Below are positions 52,189-62,535 of a DNA stretch of 64,000 nucleotides, in pieces (position 1 is the stretch's first letter; every line of letters begins with the position of its first letter). The notes under the pieces are model-generated. The model did not search any database, was not told the DNA's origin, and saw only the letters and a program-made list of their open reading frames with translations. The translations under genes were made by a program, and so were the position numbers. The DNA is taken from assembly GCA_023053575.1 (NCBI GenBank), contig JAKZAP010000006.1, positions 15,075,280 to 15,139,279 of the forward strand. The letters run 5' to 3'. Source of the stretch: Branchinecta lynchi (taxonomy: Eukaryota; Arthropoda; Branchiopoda; Anostraca; Branchinectidae).

Positions 52189-54940
52189 AACAAGACCAAA
52201 GCTGTCGATGGGATCCCAAAAATCTAAGATTTGATCCAGATTCGGTCTTGTCTTCGCCAGGCTAATTATCAGAGAAAACCGAGTTCAGATATTCTATCTA
52301 CCTATCTATACCTCTATAAGCCATATCTATTTTGACGATATTGACCGAAACTTCCTGCTTTACTACTGCCAAATTTGCGGTTTCGCCCGAATTCCGAGCG
52401 AACTACTAGTCCAGCAAAAAAAAAAAAATTAAGAAACGAAGCCGTCGTATCTCCTTATCCCTATAAAGAAATCCAATCAACTTTAAATAAAATTTTGACT
52501 TGAAAAAAATGCGGGTACAACCGGATTCCGGACTAATTATATGTCCGGGTTAAAAATGATCATTATATACAGACTCAGCGTCTCTTTTTACCCCTAAATA
52601 TATCATATAATCAAATTCAGATAAAGCTTTTACTTTTAACATATTTTCAGGTTTTGGCCGGATTACAGGCGAACTAGTTGTCCGGCGAGAAAATGGTTTT
52701 GACCATCGGGTTCAGCATGTCTTCTTACCCATAAATCAAACATTTAATCTACTTCAAATGAAACTGTTACTTTTAACCAACTTTCCGGTTTTGGCCGGAT
52801 TCCGGACGAAATTCTTGTCCAGCGACAAAATGATTTCACGATCATGCTCAGCATGTCTTCGTACCCCTAATTCAAACATTTAATCAACTTCAAATGAAAC
52901 TTTTACTTTTAACCAACTTTCCGGTTTTGCCGGATTCCGGACGAACTACTCGTCCAGCGAGAAAATGGTTTTCACCATCGTGCTCAGCATGTCTTTTTAC
53001 CCCTAAATCGAACATTTAATCAACTTCAAATGAAACTTTCACTTTTAACAAATTTTCCGGTTTTTGCCGGATTTCGGACGAACTACTTGTCCGGCGAGAA
53101 AATGATTGTCACCATCGTGCTCGGCATGTCTTCTTATCCCATAATCGACTATCACATTAGCTGTTTACAAATATTTTGTTTGTCCCTTAATTTGAACCCC
53201 CCCCCCCCAAATATAGGGCTACAGAGCCCATCTACGAACTCGACCTTACCCTTGACCCAAACAATCCTTATACCAAGTTTCATCAAAATATCTCGTTCCC
53301 TTCGAGAGTTATCGTGCTTACAGACGGACGGACAACTTTTGCGATGTCATAGCAAGAACAAATAAGAGCAAGAACTGCTGTCTCCCTATCTCTGTCACAC
53401 ACCCAAGCTGAGACGAGTCGACTCCCGACGCAAATGAGCGGAGGTGGATCTCACCCGGGACATCGAAAGTCGTTACCTCTACAGAGAAGGTGTAACGCAG
53501 TAAACCACTGAGGAAGAAAAATCGAATGGAGGCAGCGCAGCAGTGATAAGCCTGTTCACACTGGGCTGGGCGGGCGCTGAAACAGCGGTTGCCGGCTCAT
53601 TGATTCAGACAAGCTTTCGGGGGTTGACAAGAAAATTCCGAAGCAATTAAGAATATATCAAAATATACAGAAACTGCCATTTGATGCAAAGTAGATTTTA
53701 CAGATGCGTCAAATTTAGTTAAAAGTACGACAAACTGTATATATATCTGTGTTGAAAAACCCAAAGGCCGTATACAGGTAACGTAAGATATATGGTAACG
53801 TAAATTGTATCTTTTCTGGGTCAACTCAATTAAGTGGTGTCAATATCCAGAACAAGAAGAGATAAATTTCATTCCAAGTATTTGCTCTCATCTGAGAATA
53901 TCAGATGAAAACAGGCAGATTCTTTAAAAAAAAAAAAAGGCCGTGTTTCAGGTTTAATAGGCTCAGTGGAAATGAACAAATATTACGCAGATGGAATAGG
54001 CTTCTACTCTGACAAACTAACCAGAAACAATTTTTAATTAAATTTAAAAAAAAACTAGGACTTCTATGTGGGTCCTAGACAAACTAGAACCAAGCTAGAA
54101 CCCATGTGGCAATGCCTCAGTACGAAAACCTAAGACTTTATTTGATGGGAAAATACACCGTAGACATCGAATTATTTGTAAGTAGTGAACTAAAAGACAA
54201 AGGAGATAGACCAAGTTGACGTGAACTTTCGTCTTTCGATTAACTACTGAACTGAAATCTAACTCACTAAATCGAAATGTATACAATTATACATTTCGGA
54301 AAAAAAGAAGAAAAAACACAAAATATACACTCACCTACTGGTATTATTTTGACTATTCCATGCTATTCTACCATTTCGGTAATTTCAGTAATCCTCGAAA
54401 GCCTTAATTACGTTACTTCTAGTTTACACTCGTCTGACAAACTGAATACTACAGATGTTGAAACTCAATGGGTCATGACTTCAGTGAGTGTGCTTCAAAT
54501 CCCGGTTTGCATTGTATGGTTCTCCCGAGAGACATAAAAAGGAATGTCACAAGGGATTTCAATCTTCATATTGATTGTCATGGTATAACAAAGGCGATTA
54601 TGAATGACCATCGTCAAGTTCGCTTTTTGTTTTTCGCGTCACTAATATTCACTAATCAGACGCCAGCGTCAACTCAAACAAAATCAACGCTGTTTCCTTC
54701 CCGTGTGAACAGGCCAGAACATCCGCCTCGCTAGTGGCTACGTTGTTTTCTTCGTCAAGTGTGTAACGGCGGAGAGTCGGAGACCAACGAGTATACACGA
54801 GCGACAAAGAAATGGCTCCACCTCCGCTCATTGTTGACGGAACATTTATAGTCGGTGGATGGACGAGAGACCATTGTTCTTACTCGTTATTTGTTCTTGG
54901 TCATAGGTATCCCTCCACTTACGTTTTGGGATCCCAAAAA
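52189..54940 (-). mobile_element. Family A element A8, split by a 1.5-kb insertion
   Basis: The 3' end AACAAGACCAAAG plus GATGGGATCCCAAAAAT is at 52189-52223. At least four monomers follow (CCGGATTCCGG-like marks near 52795, 52930 and 53066). The element stops at GATGTCATAG (53352) and resumes at GTCATAGGTATCCCTCC (54900), running to the 5' end TTTTGGGATCCCAAAAA at 54940. The middle is a separate insertion. Confidence 0.85.
53353..54899. mobile_element. 1.55-kb foldback element with 7-bp target duplication
   Basis: The ends are CAAGAACAAATAAGAGCAAG and, inverted, CAAGAACAAATAACGAGTAAG. The flanks are GTCATAG at 53346-53352 and 54900-54906. Further inverted blocks inside (AATGAGCGGAGGTGG against CCACCTCCGCTCATT; GCCTGTTCACAC against GTGTGAACAGGC) show arms of about 250 bp. 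No transposase was found. A 7-bp duplication is uncommon; P and Dada superfamilies make 7-8 and 6-7 bp respectively (established knowledge), but I cannot assign it. Confidence 0.85.
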
Positions 54941-55965
54941 TGACATATCTTAATTTTACTTTCATGAAAAAAAGCTTGAAATATTCAGTTCTGGTCGGAA
55001 TCCCTGCCGCAAAAATGACACATTTGGTCATTTTCTGAAGTAGAGTGATTTTTGTGACCTATGTAGGACTAGAGTGCCGACATGTGGCAATACTGGTGCT
55101 GAAAAGGCTTCCGAACAGCCGCCGGCAATAAAATTTTACTAGATCTAGTAAAAAAAAAAATCTAGTAAATATAGAGGATCTAGTAAAATTCCTTCTAATC
55201 TGGTAAAAAATTCCAATTTGTAGTAAGAAAAACAGTCGAACCCAGAAAGTTGTGTCATTTTCAGATATTCTGAGGAAATGTACAGAGATATTAGGATCCA
55301 TTCTTGCTCCTCACTCTCTACAGCTGGCCCCATGTAAATTCAGAAGCCAAAGCGACAGTTCTCAATTTCGTCTGTTAATCAACCCAAGGTCTTTAGTCCC
55401 GGATGAAAACGAGCAAACCAACTATTTTCAGAAAAACAGTTAGTAGTTTTTCGAGTTAGTAAATTTTATTAGAATCTAGTAAGAAAAATCTCTGGAATCT
55501 GTTAAAATTAATTTTTGCCGAGTGGCAACACTGCTTGAGTTCCGAATTCCGAAACTAAAATTTTTCTAGGCAGTGACTTTTGTTGAATTTAGGTAGAGTT
55601 CTTCACTATCCGTCTGAGCGAAAAGCTAATATTAATAAAATAATTATATGCCTCAGCATGTCTTAGTAACCCTCCTCTAGTCATGGTCATTCTAAACAAG
55701 TGGAAACTGCCAGAAACTGCCACTGGATGTGACTGGATGTTCCAGTTAACTTTTTCGGAGAATCAGCCATCTGTAAAAATTAAGATCTTTCAGTCCATAT
55801 GGATGAAGTGAGCTCAACCTCGCTCTTGGCGTCTTGATTGGCCTGAGTATGGGTGAAGCAAGAGGGCCAAGCTGGGGCCAAGGGCCAAAATATTACTCTA
55901 ATAGAATGTAGATGACTTCTCCAAATATTTCTTCAGCCCAAACTGACCGCGCATCATATCTGATA
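54941..55965. other. Unassigned; CTAGTAAA-rich stretch
   Basis: The motif 'ctagtaaa' recurs many times between 55138 and 55490. 'gtggcaatactg' (55083) and 'gtggcaacactg' (55522) are in direct orientation and resemble ends of DNA transposons, but no paired structure was resolved. No gene is recognised. Confidence 0.4.
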
Positions 55966-56200
55966 GTGCAATACGGATATGTCAGCTGAATTTTATTAGA
56001 GCTATATTTTGGCCCTTCTTCAGGCTCAGAACCGCTCGATCTGAAGAAATGAACTTTTGACAAAAAACACGAACTTGTGTTTTTCTACAAGTTCTTACAA
56101 GTTACTTCCAACGTGAGTGGTTTTGAGCCTGAAAAGGACCCTTGCCAAGAAGGGCCAAAATATAGCTCTAATAAAATACAGCTGGTGTATCCATTTTGCA
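55966..56200. repeat. Foldback element, family J, complete copy
   Basis: The left arm GTGCAATACGGATATGTCAG, CTGAATTTTATTAGAGC is mirrored by GCTCTAATAAAATACAGCTG, GTGTATCCATTTTGCA. The GGCCCTTCTT and AAGAAGGGCC core motifs are both present. It is the same family as 43435-43735. Confidence 0.8.
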
Positions 56201-56236
56201 ATATGAAATATGACTTATCTTGTTTGCACCATCAAA

Positions 56237-56490
56237 CAGGGGTGTCATGGGTAGTCTCATCTATCAGTTGGTAAGAAACGAAAAAAGTTCTGTAAAAATA
56301 GTAATTATTTTCTTGGAAGCAGTGATGTTTTCTTCAAAACAGTTGTTTTTTTGGAAGAAAAAAATCCAAACAGTAATTTTTCTGAAAATCAATAGTCATT
56401 TTTTCTCTAAAAATTCAATTTTTCTGCTAATCAGTAGTCGGTAAATACCTTGCCCCCCTTCCCAAACATTTTGGTTAGTAAAGCCTCTAG
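56237..56490 (-). mobile_element. hAT-like non-autonomous element
   Basis: It begins CAGGGGTGTCATGGG and ends AGTAAAGCCTCTAG, in reverse orientation to the copy at 25895. It has the same interior style ('ttttctctaaaaattc', 'agtagtcggtaaataccttgcccccc'). The right end is slightly eroded and no duplication remains. Confidence 0.65.
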
Positions 56491-56569
56491 ACCTGAGAAA
56501 TGTCTGAAGTGAAGAGTATATTGATATGGCAATGCACAATTTTCTGAGGGAGAAATGATTAGACTAGTC

Positions 56570-56672
56570 AGTAATAAGTAATTTATTTGTAACCCGCCAT
56601 TTCGAAAAAGCAGAGTAAATAAAAGAAAAGACATAAAGACGCAGAAAAAGACACTAATTTTCAATCGTTTAT
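56570..56672 (-). mobile_element. LINE 3' tail fragment
   Basis: 'agtaatttatttgtaacccgccatttcg', 'aaagcagagtaaat' and 'aaaaagacac' match 57560-57660 closely. On the - strand this would be the 3' end of a LINE with a TTACTTAC-type tail. No coding part is present. Confidence 0.55.
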
Positions 56673-57082
56673 CTAGCTCACACAGACCTCATAGACAGGT
56701 GATCAGAGGGATTTCCCATGTCTCTCATGTGTCCCTCCATTTTGTTTTTGATTATCTCTCACTTTAGTTTGGAATCATTCCCCATCCCTAAATGTTTGTG
56801 TACAACCACATTATTGGTTGGAAGCTGTAGAGCCTTTGCACTGACTTTCTTCCCAAGGTACGCCAGTGTAACTATGTAACCCATAGAAAATAGATCACAA
56901 GTATTTTTTATGCCCCTCCCTTGAACTTTATTTCATGTCTGTTTAGAATCCCAAGTATTCCCAAGAAAATATTGCAGTCCTCAACAGACAGAACAACTGA
57001 AAGTTACTGACTGATGATGTGTATGCACTGCATAAGGATTGACGATTTGTCATTGTGGTGTAGGTTCACAGTTATACTGATG

Positions 57083-57547
57083 TTTTTGTCGCACTTGCAG
57101 CTTGGCTCAAGTGCCATATAATGATTGATTATGTGTCTGTTGGTCCAGTGGTTGCAAGTTATGGAATTCCAAATGTGCTGGGACGATTAAGCCTGACAAG
57201 CATATGAGGGACCCAACTGGACTGACTTGAAAATAGTCACAGTTAAACGAAAATAACTCTATTACTGATGTTTTTGTGGCACTTGCAGCTTTGCTGAAGT
57301 GTAATATACTGTTTGCTAATCTGTCTGTCGGTCTGGTGATTGCAAGTTAAGAACTTCCAAATGTGCTGCAATGGTTAAGCCTGGCAGGCATGTCAGGGAG
57401 CCGACCATAGACTGACTTGAAAATAGTCACTTCGCCAATCTAACCGTCATGGGGGGAGTGGAGGGATTGGGAATCTGAAAACTATATAGTGGCATTTACA
57501 GCTTTCCAACCGATGATTGTTGCCAGTAAAACTTGATAATTGACCAT
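57083..57547 (+). mobile_element. Family B fragment with two tandem 5' heads
   Basis: Two heads in a row, TTTTTGTCGCACTTGCAGC...CAAGTGCCATATAATG (57083) and TTTTTGTGGCACTTGCAGC...GTGTAATATACTG (57264), are each followed by 'gtgctg' and 'ggcatgtcaggga'-type core sequence. The element is cut at 57548 by a LINE tail. Confidence 0.65.
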
Positions 57548-57690
57548 AGCAAGTAAGTAAGTAAGTAATTTATTTATAACCCGCCATTTTCAGAAAGCGG
57601 AGTAAATGAAGAAAATAAATAAAACACATAAACATACACAAAAAGACACTTAATTTCAATCGTCGGCCAGGAAGCAGCGTAGAAGGTCGT
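57548..57690 (-). mobile_element. LINE 3' tail fragment
   Basis: An AAGTAAGTAAGTAAGTAA run is followed by 'tttatttataacccgccattttcagaaagcggagtaaatg'. Read on the - strand, this ends in (TTAC)n as in many CR1/L2-like LINEs. The downstream extent is uncertain. Confidence 0.55.
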
Positions 57691-57979
57691 GTGCTGGTTG
57701 GGTTCTGTTGTCGATGATTTTTGATAGCGACAAAGAAACATCCAAAAGGGTAAAACTTGCAGCTTGAATTTTGAACTTCTCCGTCAAAGTATGGTTATGG
57801 CATAATTTCGACAAGTGGAGCAGGTGCTTTGCTTATTTAAAATAAACATGATCTCATCTTTTTTATCTCCTTCTTTCGCAGAACATGAGTGACACCAGAA
57901 CGAAATAGTATAGAAGGAGATATGTTCTCTGATGTATGTTCTAGCATGTAATAGCATGTTCTCTGATGTTCCGTTATAG

Positions 57980-58190
57980 TTACCAGACCGGATCCGATAA
58001 CTGTGGGGGAGTTGAAGGGAGTGGGCACTGGAAATCTCGTGAAACGCTTAGTGTGGAGGGATCGGGATTGAACTTGGTCTGAAGAACAAGTATAAGCCCT
58101 AGCTATTTAATTTACAAAACCGGACCGGATCCGGGCAGTGGGGGGGGGAGGGGTTCCGGGATTCCGGTGATCGTGATTTAACACTTCTGG
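57980..58190 (+). mobile_element. Family B core fragment
   Basis: 'ggatccgataactgtggggg', 'actggaaatctcgtgaaacgc' and 'gaccggatccgggcagtggggg' are core monomer motifs. No ends are present. It is possibly the continuation of the copy at 57083 beyond the LINE tail. Confidence 0.65.
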
Positions 58191-58519
58191 ACAGCCGTTT
58201 TCGTCGAGACTGATCTGCAGGTGCCAGGCCAAAAACCTCTGGAAGTCCGACACCCCACGTCCCGGACGTCTGGAAGGTGCCATAGAGGCAACCCATTTCA
58301 GAGACACAATAAATATGCAAATGCAGAAAGAAAAGGGAATGTGATTGACAGTTGTGACTGGTATACAAGAGATATTTAAAATGCGAAGGGAACTAGAAAA
58401 AGTTAAAGAATAGCGAAATTAGCTGTCATCATTATCATGAAAATCTGGAAGGGTTGGCCAAATTACCGGCTTCGGCCGGATTCCGGGTGAACTACTTGAC
58501 CGGCAAAAAAACTAAAGCT

Positions 58520-59737
58520 AACAAGAGCTACGAGCTCATATGGCACTTGTACGAGTAGGCTGTACAAGAAAGTAGATGAAAACGTCACAAAATACACCCG
58601 CCAGCGGGATCGCTAGAAATCCGGACCCCCATCCCAACTCCCCCACAGTGCCCTGATCCGGTCCGGTTATGTCAATGACGTGTCTAGGACCTGTGCTTGT
58701 TTTTCCCACCAAGTTTCATCCCGATCCCTCCACTTTAAGCGTTTCTCAAAATTTCCGGTTCCCCACCCTAACTCCCCCACAGTGCCCTGATCCGGTCCGG
58801 TTATGTCAATGACGTTTCTAGGACCTGTGGTTGTTTTTCCCACCAAGTTTCATCCCGATCCCTCCACTTTAAGCGTTTCTCAAAATTTCCGGTTCCCTCC
58901 TCCAACTCCCCCCAGTGTCATCGGATCCGGCCCGGATTTAAAGTGAGGTGTCTGAGACACGAGGTCATCCTAAATATCAATTTTCATCAAGATCCGATCA
59001 CCCGTTCGCAAGCTAAAAATACCTCAAATTTTGGCTTCACCCTCCCTCCACTCCCCCCCCCCCCCCCAGATGGTCGAATCGGGGAATTGATGATTTCCTA
59101 TTTAAGCTGGTCGGGTCCCAGACATGCCTGTCAATTTCCATCGTCCCAGCACATCAGGAAGCACGGAACTCGCGGGATCACTACAAATTCGGACTTCTCC
59201 CCCCCCCAACTCCCCCAAAGTGAGCGGATCCGTTCCGGTTATATCAGTCACGTATCTAGGACTTTTGCTTGTACTTTCCACCAAGTTTCATTCGGATCCC
59301 TCCACTCTAAGTGTTTTCCGAGATTTCCGGTTTCCCCCTCTAACTCCCCCCAGTGTCACCGGATCCGGTCTGGATTTAAAATGGAGGGTCTGAGACACGA
59401 AGTCCTTCCATGTATTAAGTTTCATTAAGATCCGATCACCCGTTCGTAAGCTAAAAATATCTCATTTTTCCTATTTTTTCCGGATTCCCCCTCCCTCCAC
59501 TCCCCTCCAGATGGTCGGATCGAGGAAGCGACAATTTCTAATTTAATCTGGTCCAGTTCCTGATATGCTTGCCAAGTTTCGTCGTCCTAGCTTATCTGGA
59601 AGTGCCCGAACTAGCAAAACCCGGACCGACAGACCGACAGACCGACAGACCGACAGACCGACAGACCGACAGACCGACTGACGGACAGAAATAACAATCG
59701 CTATATGGCACTTGAGTAAGCTCAAGTGCCATAAAAA
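58520..59737 (-). mobile_element. Family B element B12, complete
   Basis: The 3' hairpin AACAAGAGCTACGAGC, TCATATGGCACTTG is at 58520-58550. The 5' head, with a perfect ATGGCACTTGAGC...GCTCAAGTGCCAT hairpin, is at 59703-59732. Four half-monomers lie between. It is nearly identical to the copy at 62536-64000, with different flanks. The 161-codon frame 58943-59428 is repeat sequence, not a gene. Confidence 0.88.
59620..59690. repeat. (GACA/GACC) simple repeat in the B12 head
   Basis: The GACCGACA unit is repeated about seven times. The same place in the twin copy (62585-62622) has fewer units, so the tract length changes quickly. Confidence 0.85.
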
Positions 59738-59849
59738 AACGAATTCAGTTGATTATGCGGAAGCCCCGGACATCTGAGAATCTGGAAGGCGAGGCCTGGC
59801 TTTTACCCAAGCAGTTTAAAAATATTTCTGTGCAACTCGAAGATTACAG

Positions 59850-60122
59850 TCCATTCGACAGTCTGATCTTCAGTTACAGATCGGACTGGGCCACTGTGGA
59901 GTTAGTTAAAGGGGGGGGGGGAGGTCTTAAAATCTTGTGGTACACACACTGAGGAGATGTCTGGACGGAACTTGACAAACAAGACTATCACATTCTTTGG
60001 GTGCGCGAAGTTGGAGAGGGTATGAGATGGCTCTTCCTTCTATCCACGACCTTGACTGCATGAATCTACCTGGTCTACATACTCCATATCCTCAAGTGCC
60101 ATATCAGCTCACAGCTCTGGTT
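59850..60122 (+). mobile_element. Family B 3' fragment
   Basis: 'cagatcggactgggccactgtgg' and a G-run at 59910 are core-like. The end is TCAAGTGCCATATCAGC...CAGCTCTGGTTT, a degraded family 3' hairpin. Confidence 0.6.
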
Positions 60123-60184
60123 TTATTTCTTGGTTAAATTTTGCTTGGTACTTTTTTCAAGATAGTACTTTGACTGGGAAGATC

Positions 60185-60273
60185 TTTTTGGGATCCCAAA
60201 ACGTAAGTGAAGAGATACCTGTGACTGCGGAAAAGCTGTCCGTCTCTTAGCACGATAACTCTCGAAGGGGTTG
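60185..60273 (+). mobile_element. Family A 5' end fragment
   Basis: TTTTTGGGATCCCAAAACG, TAAGTGAAGAGATACC, 'gttgtccgtctcttagcacgataactctcgaagg'-type sequence is the first ~90 bp of family A. The rest is missing. Confidence 0.75.
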
Positions 60274-60984
60274 ACATTAGGGGTCGGCACCGTTTCTGTT
60301 TTTGTTTCTGTTTCTGTTTCTGTTTTCTTACTACCGTTTTCTGTTCTGTTTTTTTTTTAAATAACAGAAAAACAGAAAACAGGTAGCCGTTTTTTTAATG
60401 CCGTTTCTGTTTCTGTTCCGTTTTTTATATGGCCGTTTTAGCCGTTTCTGTTTTTATCTTACCTGTTTTTTCCAAATTTCCGTTTTTTGTTCCGACTTAT
60501 ATGCGTGGCGTCCTGGCATAATCTAGCGGGTTTTATTCTCCCGGCGGATTATGCCATCTACCGATATTTTCCGCTTTTCGGAAGGAAAGATTTTTGAGTC
60601 AAAATAGAGAGATTGCACCCTACCCGACGAAAGGGAGATTTTTACACCATCATTAAAGGAAGCATATAACAACAAAATTAGCATTAGGAGGTATAGGACT
60701 TTCTACTTACAGACTAAATTATCGGCCTTTGATAGCCATTCTGAGCTAATTGCTGAAAACGTTAGTCTTTCTTTTTGGTATAATGACACTTTTGCGAAAC
60801 GGAGTCTCGCATCACAATCATCCCATTGGTCGGTTAAGACGCATTTTTTTAAATCCAACCAATAGGAAGCACGAATCGTTTTGTACTGAAAGCTTGAAGC
60901 CTTCAAGCTCCCATTTCTGATGAGACTTTTCTACAAAGCTGTAATTATACAACCAAGAAAGAGCCACCGAACTTTTCCAGTGTT
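60274..60984. other. Low-complexity (TTTCTG)n tract and unassigned sequence
   Basis: Repeats of 'gtttctgtttctg' and 'gccgtttctgttt' fill 60285-60480, partly with 'aacagaaaaacagaaaacagg' in the opposite sense. 'taggggtcggcaccg' at its left edge looks like a DNA-transposon end, but no right end was found. No gene is recognised. Confidence 0.5.
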
Positions 60985-62062
60985 CAAAAGTTTTTTTTTA
61001 CTTTTCGGTAAAGATGTGCACTTTCAGGGTGCTAGGAATTAATTTTTAAGCAAAACCGTTGTGGCGCAAATGATCATGGACCCTCTGGGGATCATGAAAT
61101 GTAAAGTTTGTCAAAATTAATCTTTCACTTTGCTGTTAAGTTGCGCACTTCAAGGGAGCTGGGAGTTCACTCTGTACTTCAAGGGGTGGTCGGATCTCGA
61201 AAGTGACAATTAGTGAACCAGGTCTTATCTAGACTCTAATGTTCCAGACAAGTTTCGTCCTTCTAGCACACCTGGAAGTACCTTAACTCGCGAATACCGG
61301 AATTCCGGACCCCTCCAACCTCCCACACAGTGCACGAATCCGAACCGTTCTGTCTCGGGTTTTCCTAGTTCTTCTGCTTGTTCTTCCAACAAGTTTCTTC
61401 GCGATTAGTCCACCCTAAGCGTGGCACAAGATTTTCAGTACTCCCGTCCACCCCCCCCCCCCCCCCCCCCCCACATTCATGGGATCCGGTCCGTACTTAA
61501 ATGGGACATCCGAGAAACAAGGAATTTGGTCGGGTCTTTGATTCCTGCCAAGTTTCATCGTCCTAGCCCACCTAGGAGTACCTTAACTCCGGATCATCTG
61601 AATTCCGGAACCCCCTCCAACTTCCCCCAAAGCGTCCAAATCCGGTCCAGTTCTGTCTATGATGTACCAAGGGCTTGTGCTTGTTCTTCCCACCAAGTTT
61701 AATCGTAATCGCTAAATTTTAAGCATGTCACAAGACTTCCGCCCCCCCCCCCCACATTCATCGTATCCGAACCGGACTTGAAATGGAACGTCTGAGACAC
61801 GAGATCGTTCGAAATATCAAGTTTCATTAAGATCCGATCACCTGTTCCAAAGTTATACATATACATACGTCAATATTTTGGATTCCCCCTCACACCACTC
61901 CCCCCACGGTGGTCGGATCGTCGAAGTGACTATTTCCAAGGTAGTTTGGTCAGATCCCTGATATGCCTGCCAAGTTTCATCGTCCTAGCACATCTGGAAG
62001 TACTCTAACTCGGGAACAGTGGACCGACCAACCGAAAAGTGATCGTATATGGCACTTGAATG
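60985..62062 (-). mobile_element. Family B element B14
   Basis: On the - strand the truncated head (CAAGTGCCATATACGATC) is at ~62062. Core monomers with long C/G runs (61449-61473, 61741-61754) follow, then the 'ctttaaagtgc'-type second array at 61000-61200. The 3' hairpin is missing. Confidence 0.7.
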
Positions 62063-62073
62063 AAGCCCATGCA

Positions 62074-62302
62074 AAACGCTGGGGCATGCTGACAGGGGTG
62101 ACCATGGTTCTCACACGTAATTGTACCCCTTATTCCGCATAGGGGTATCAGTATACAGTACTTTGGGAACTAAAACAATTTGGTATCAGTTTTTGACCTT
62201 GAAATATTTTGCTTTTAAAGGTTCCTGGTACCCTTCTGGGGAAAAAGGGGTACACATACGTATGGCTTCCATACTCACCCCTGCCAGCATTCCCCAGCAT
62301 TT
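62074..62302. mobile_element. MITE with long inverted ends (RCGCTGGGG type)
   Basis: AACGCTGGGGCATGCTGACA, GGGGTGACCATGG at the left is mirrored by 'ccatactcacccctgccagc', ATTCCCCAGCATT at the right. 'ttgtacccctt' and 'aaggggtacac' extend the arms. It is non-coding, about 230 bp, and adjoins the truncated head of B14. Confidence 0.75.
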
Positions 62303-62535
62303 GACCATGGGTATAAAAAGGGCTTAGTTTACTAGACAGGTGCCGAGTCCTTTTTTTTTCACCTTACACAATTATACTCGACCTTCTCTCACAACCTTCT
62401 CCTGTCACGCTGTCCCCTCCTCACGCCATTCACTTTCCAACAGCCGCCTTACCGTTCCAAATAGTCGCCTTACTATTATCTTATAAACCCAAAGAAGAGG
62501 GAAAAAAAAAACAGAAATACCTGTTAAAACGGCCG

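Noticed and set aside
54899..54940. A separate solo end of family A
   Set aside because: It is the 5' end of A8, split off by the 1.55-kb insertion with GTCATAG on both sides.
58943..59428. A 161-codon proline-rich frame, also found on the - strand at 62813-63296
   Set aside because: It is translated family B core repeat, with poly-C/G runs giving poly-proline or poly-glycine. The same peptides appear wherever the repeat does.
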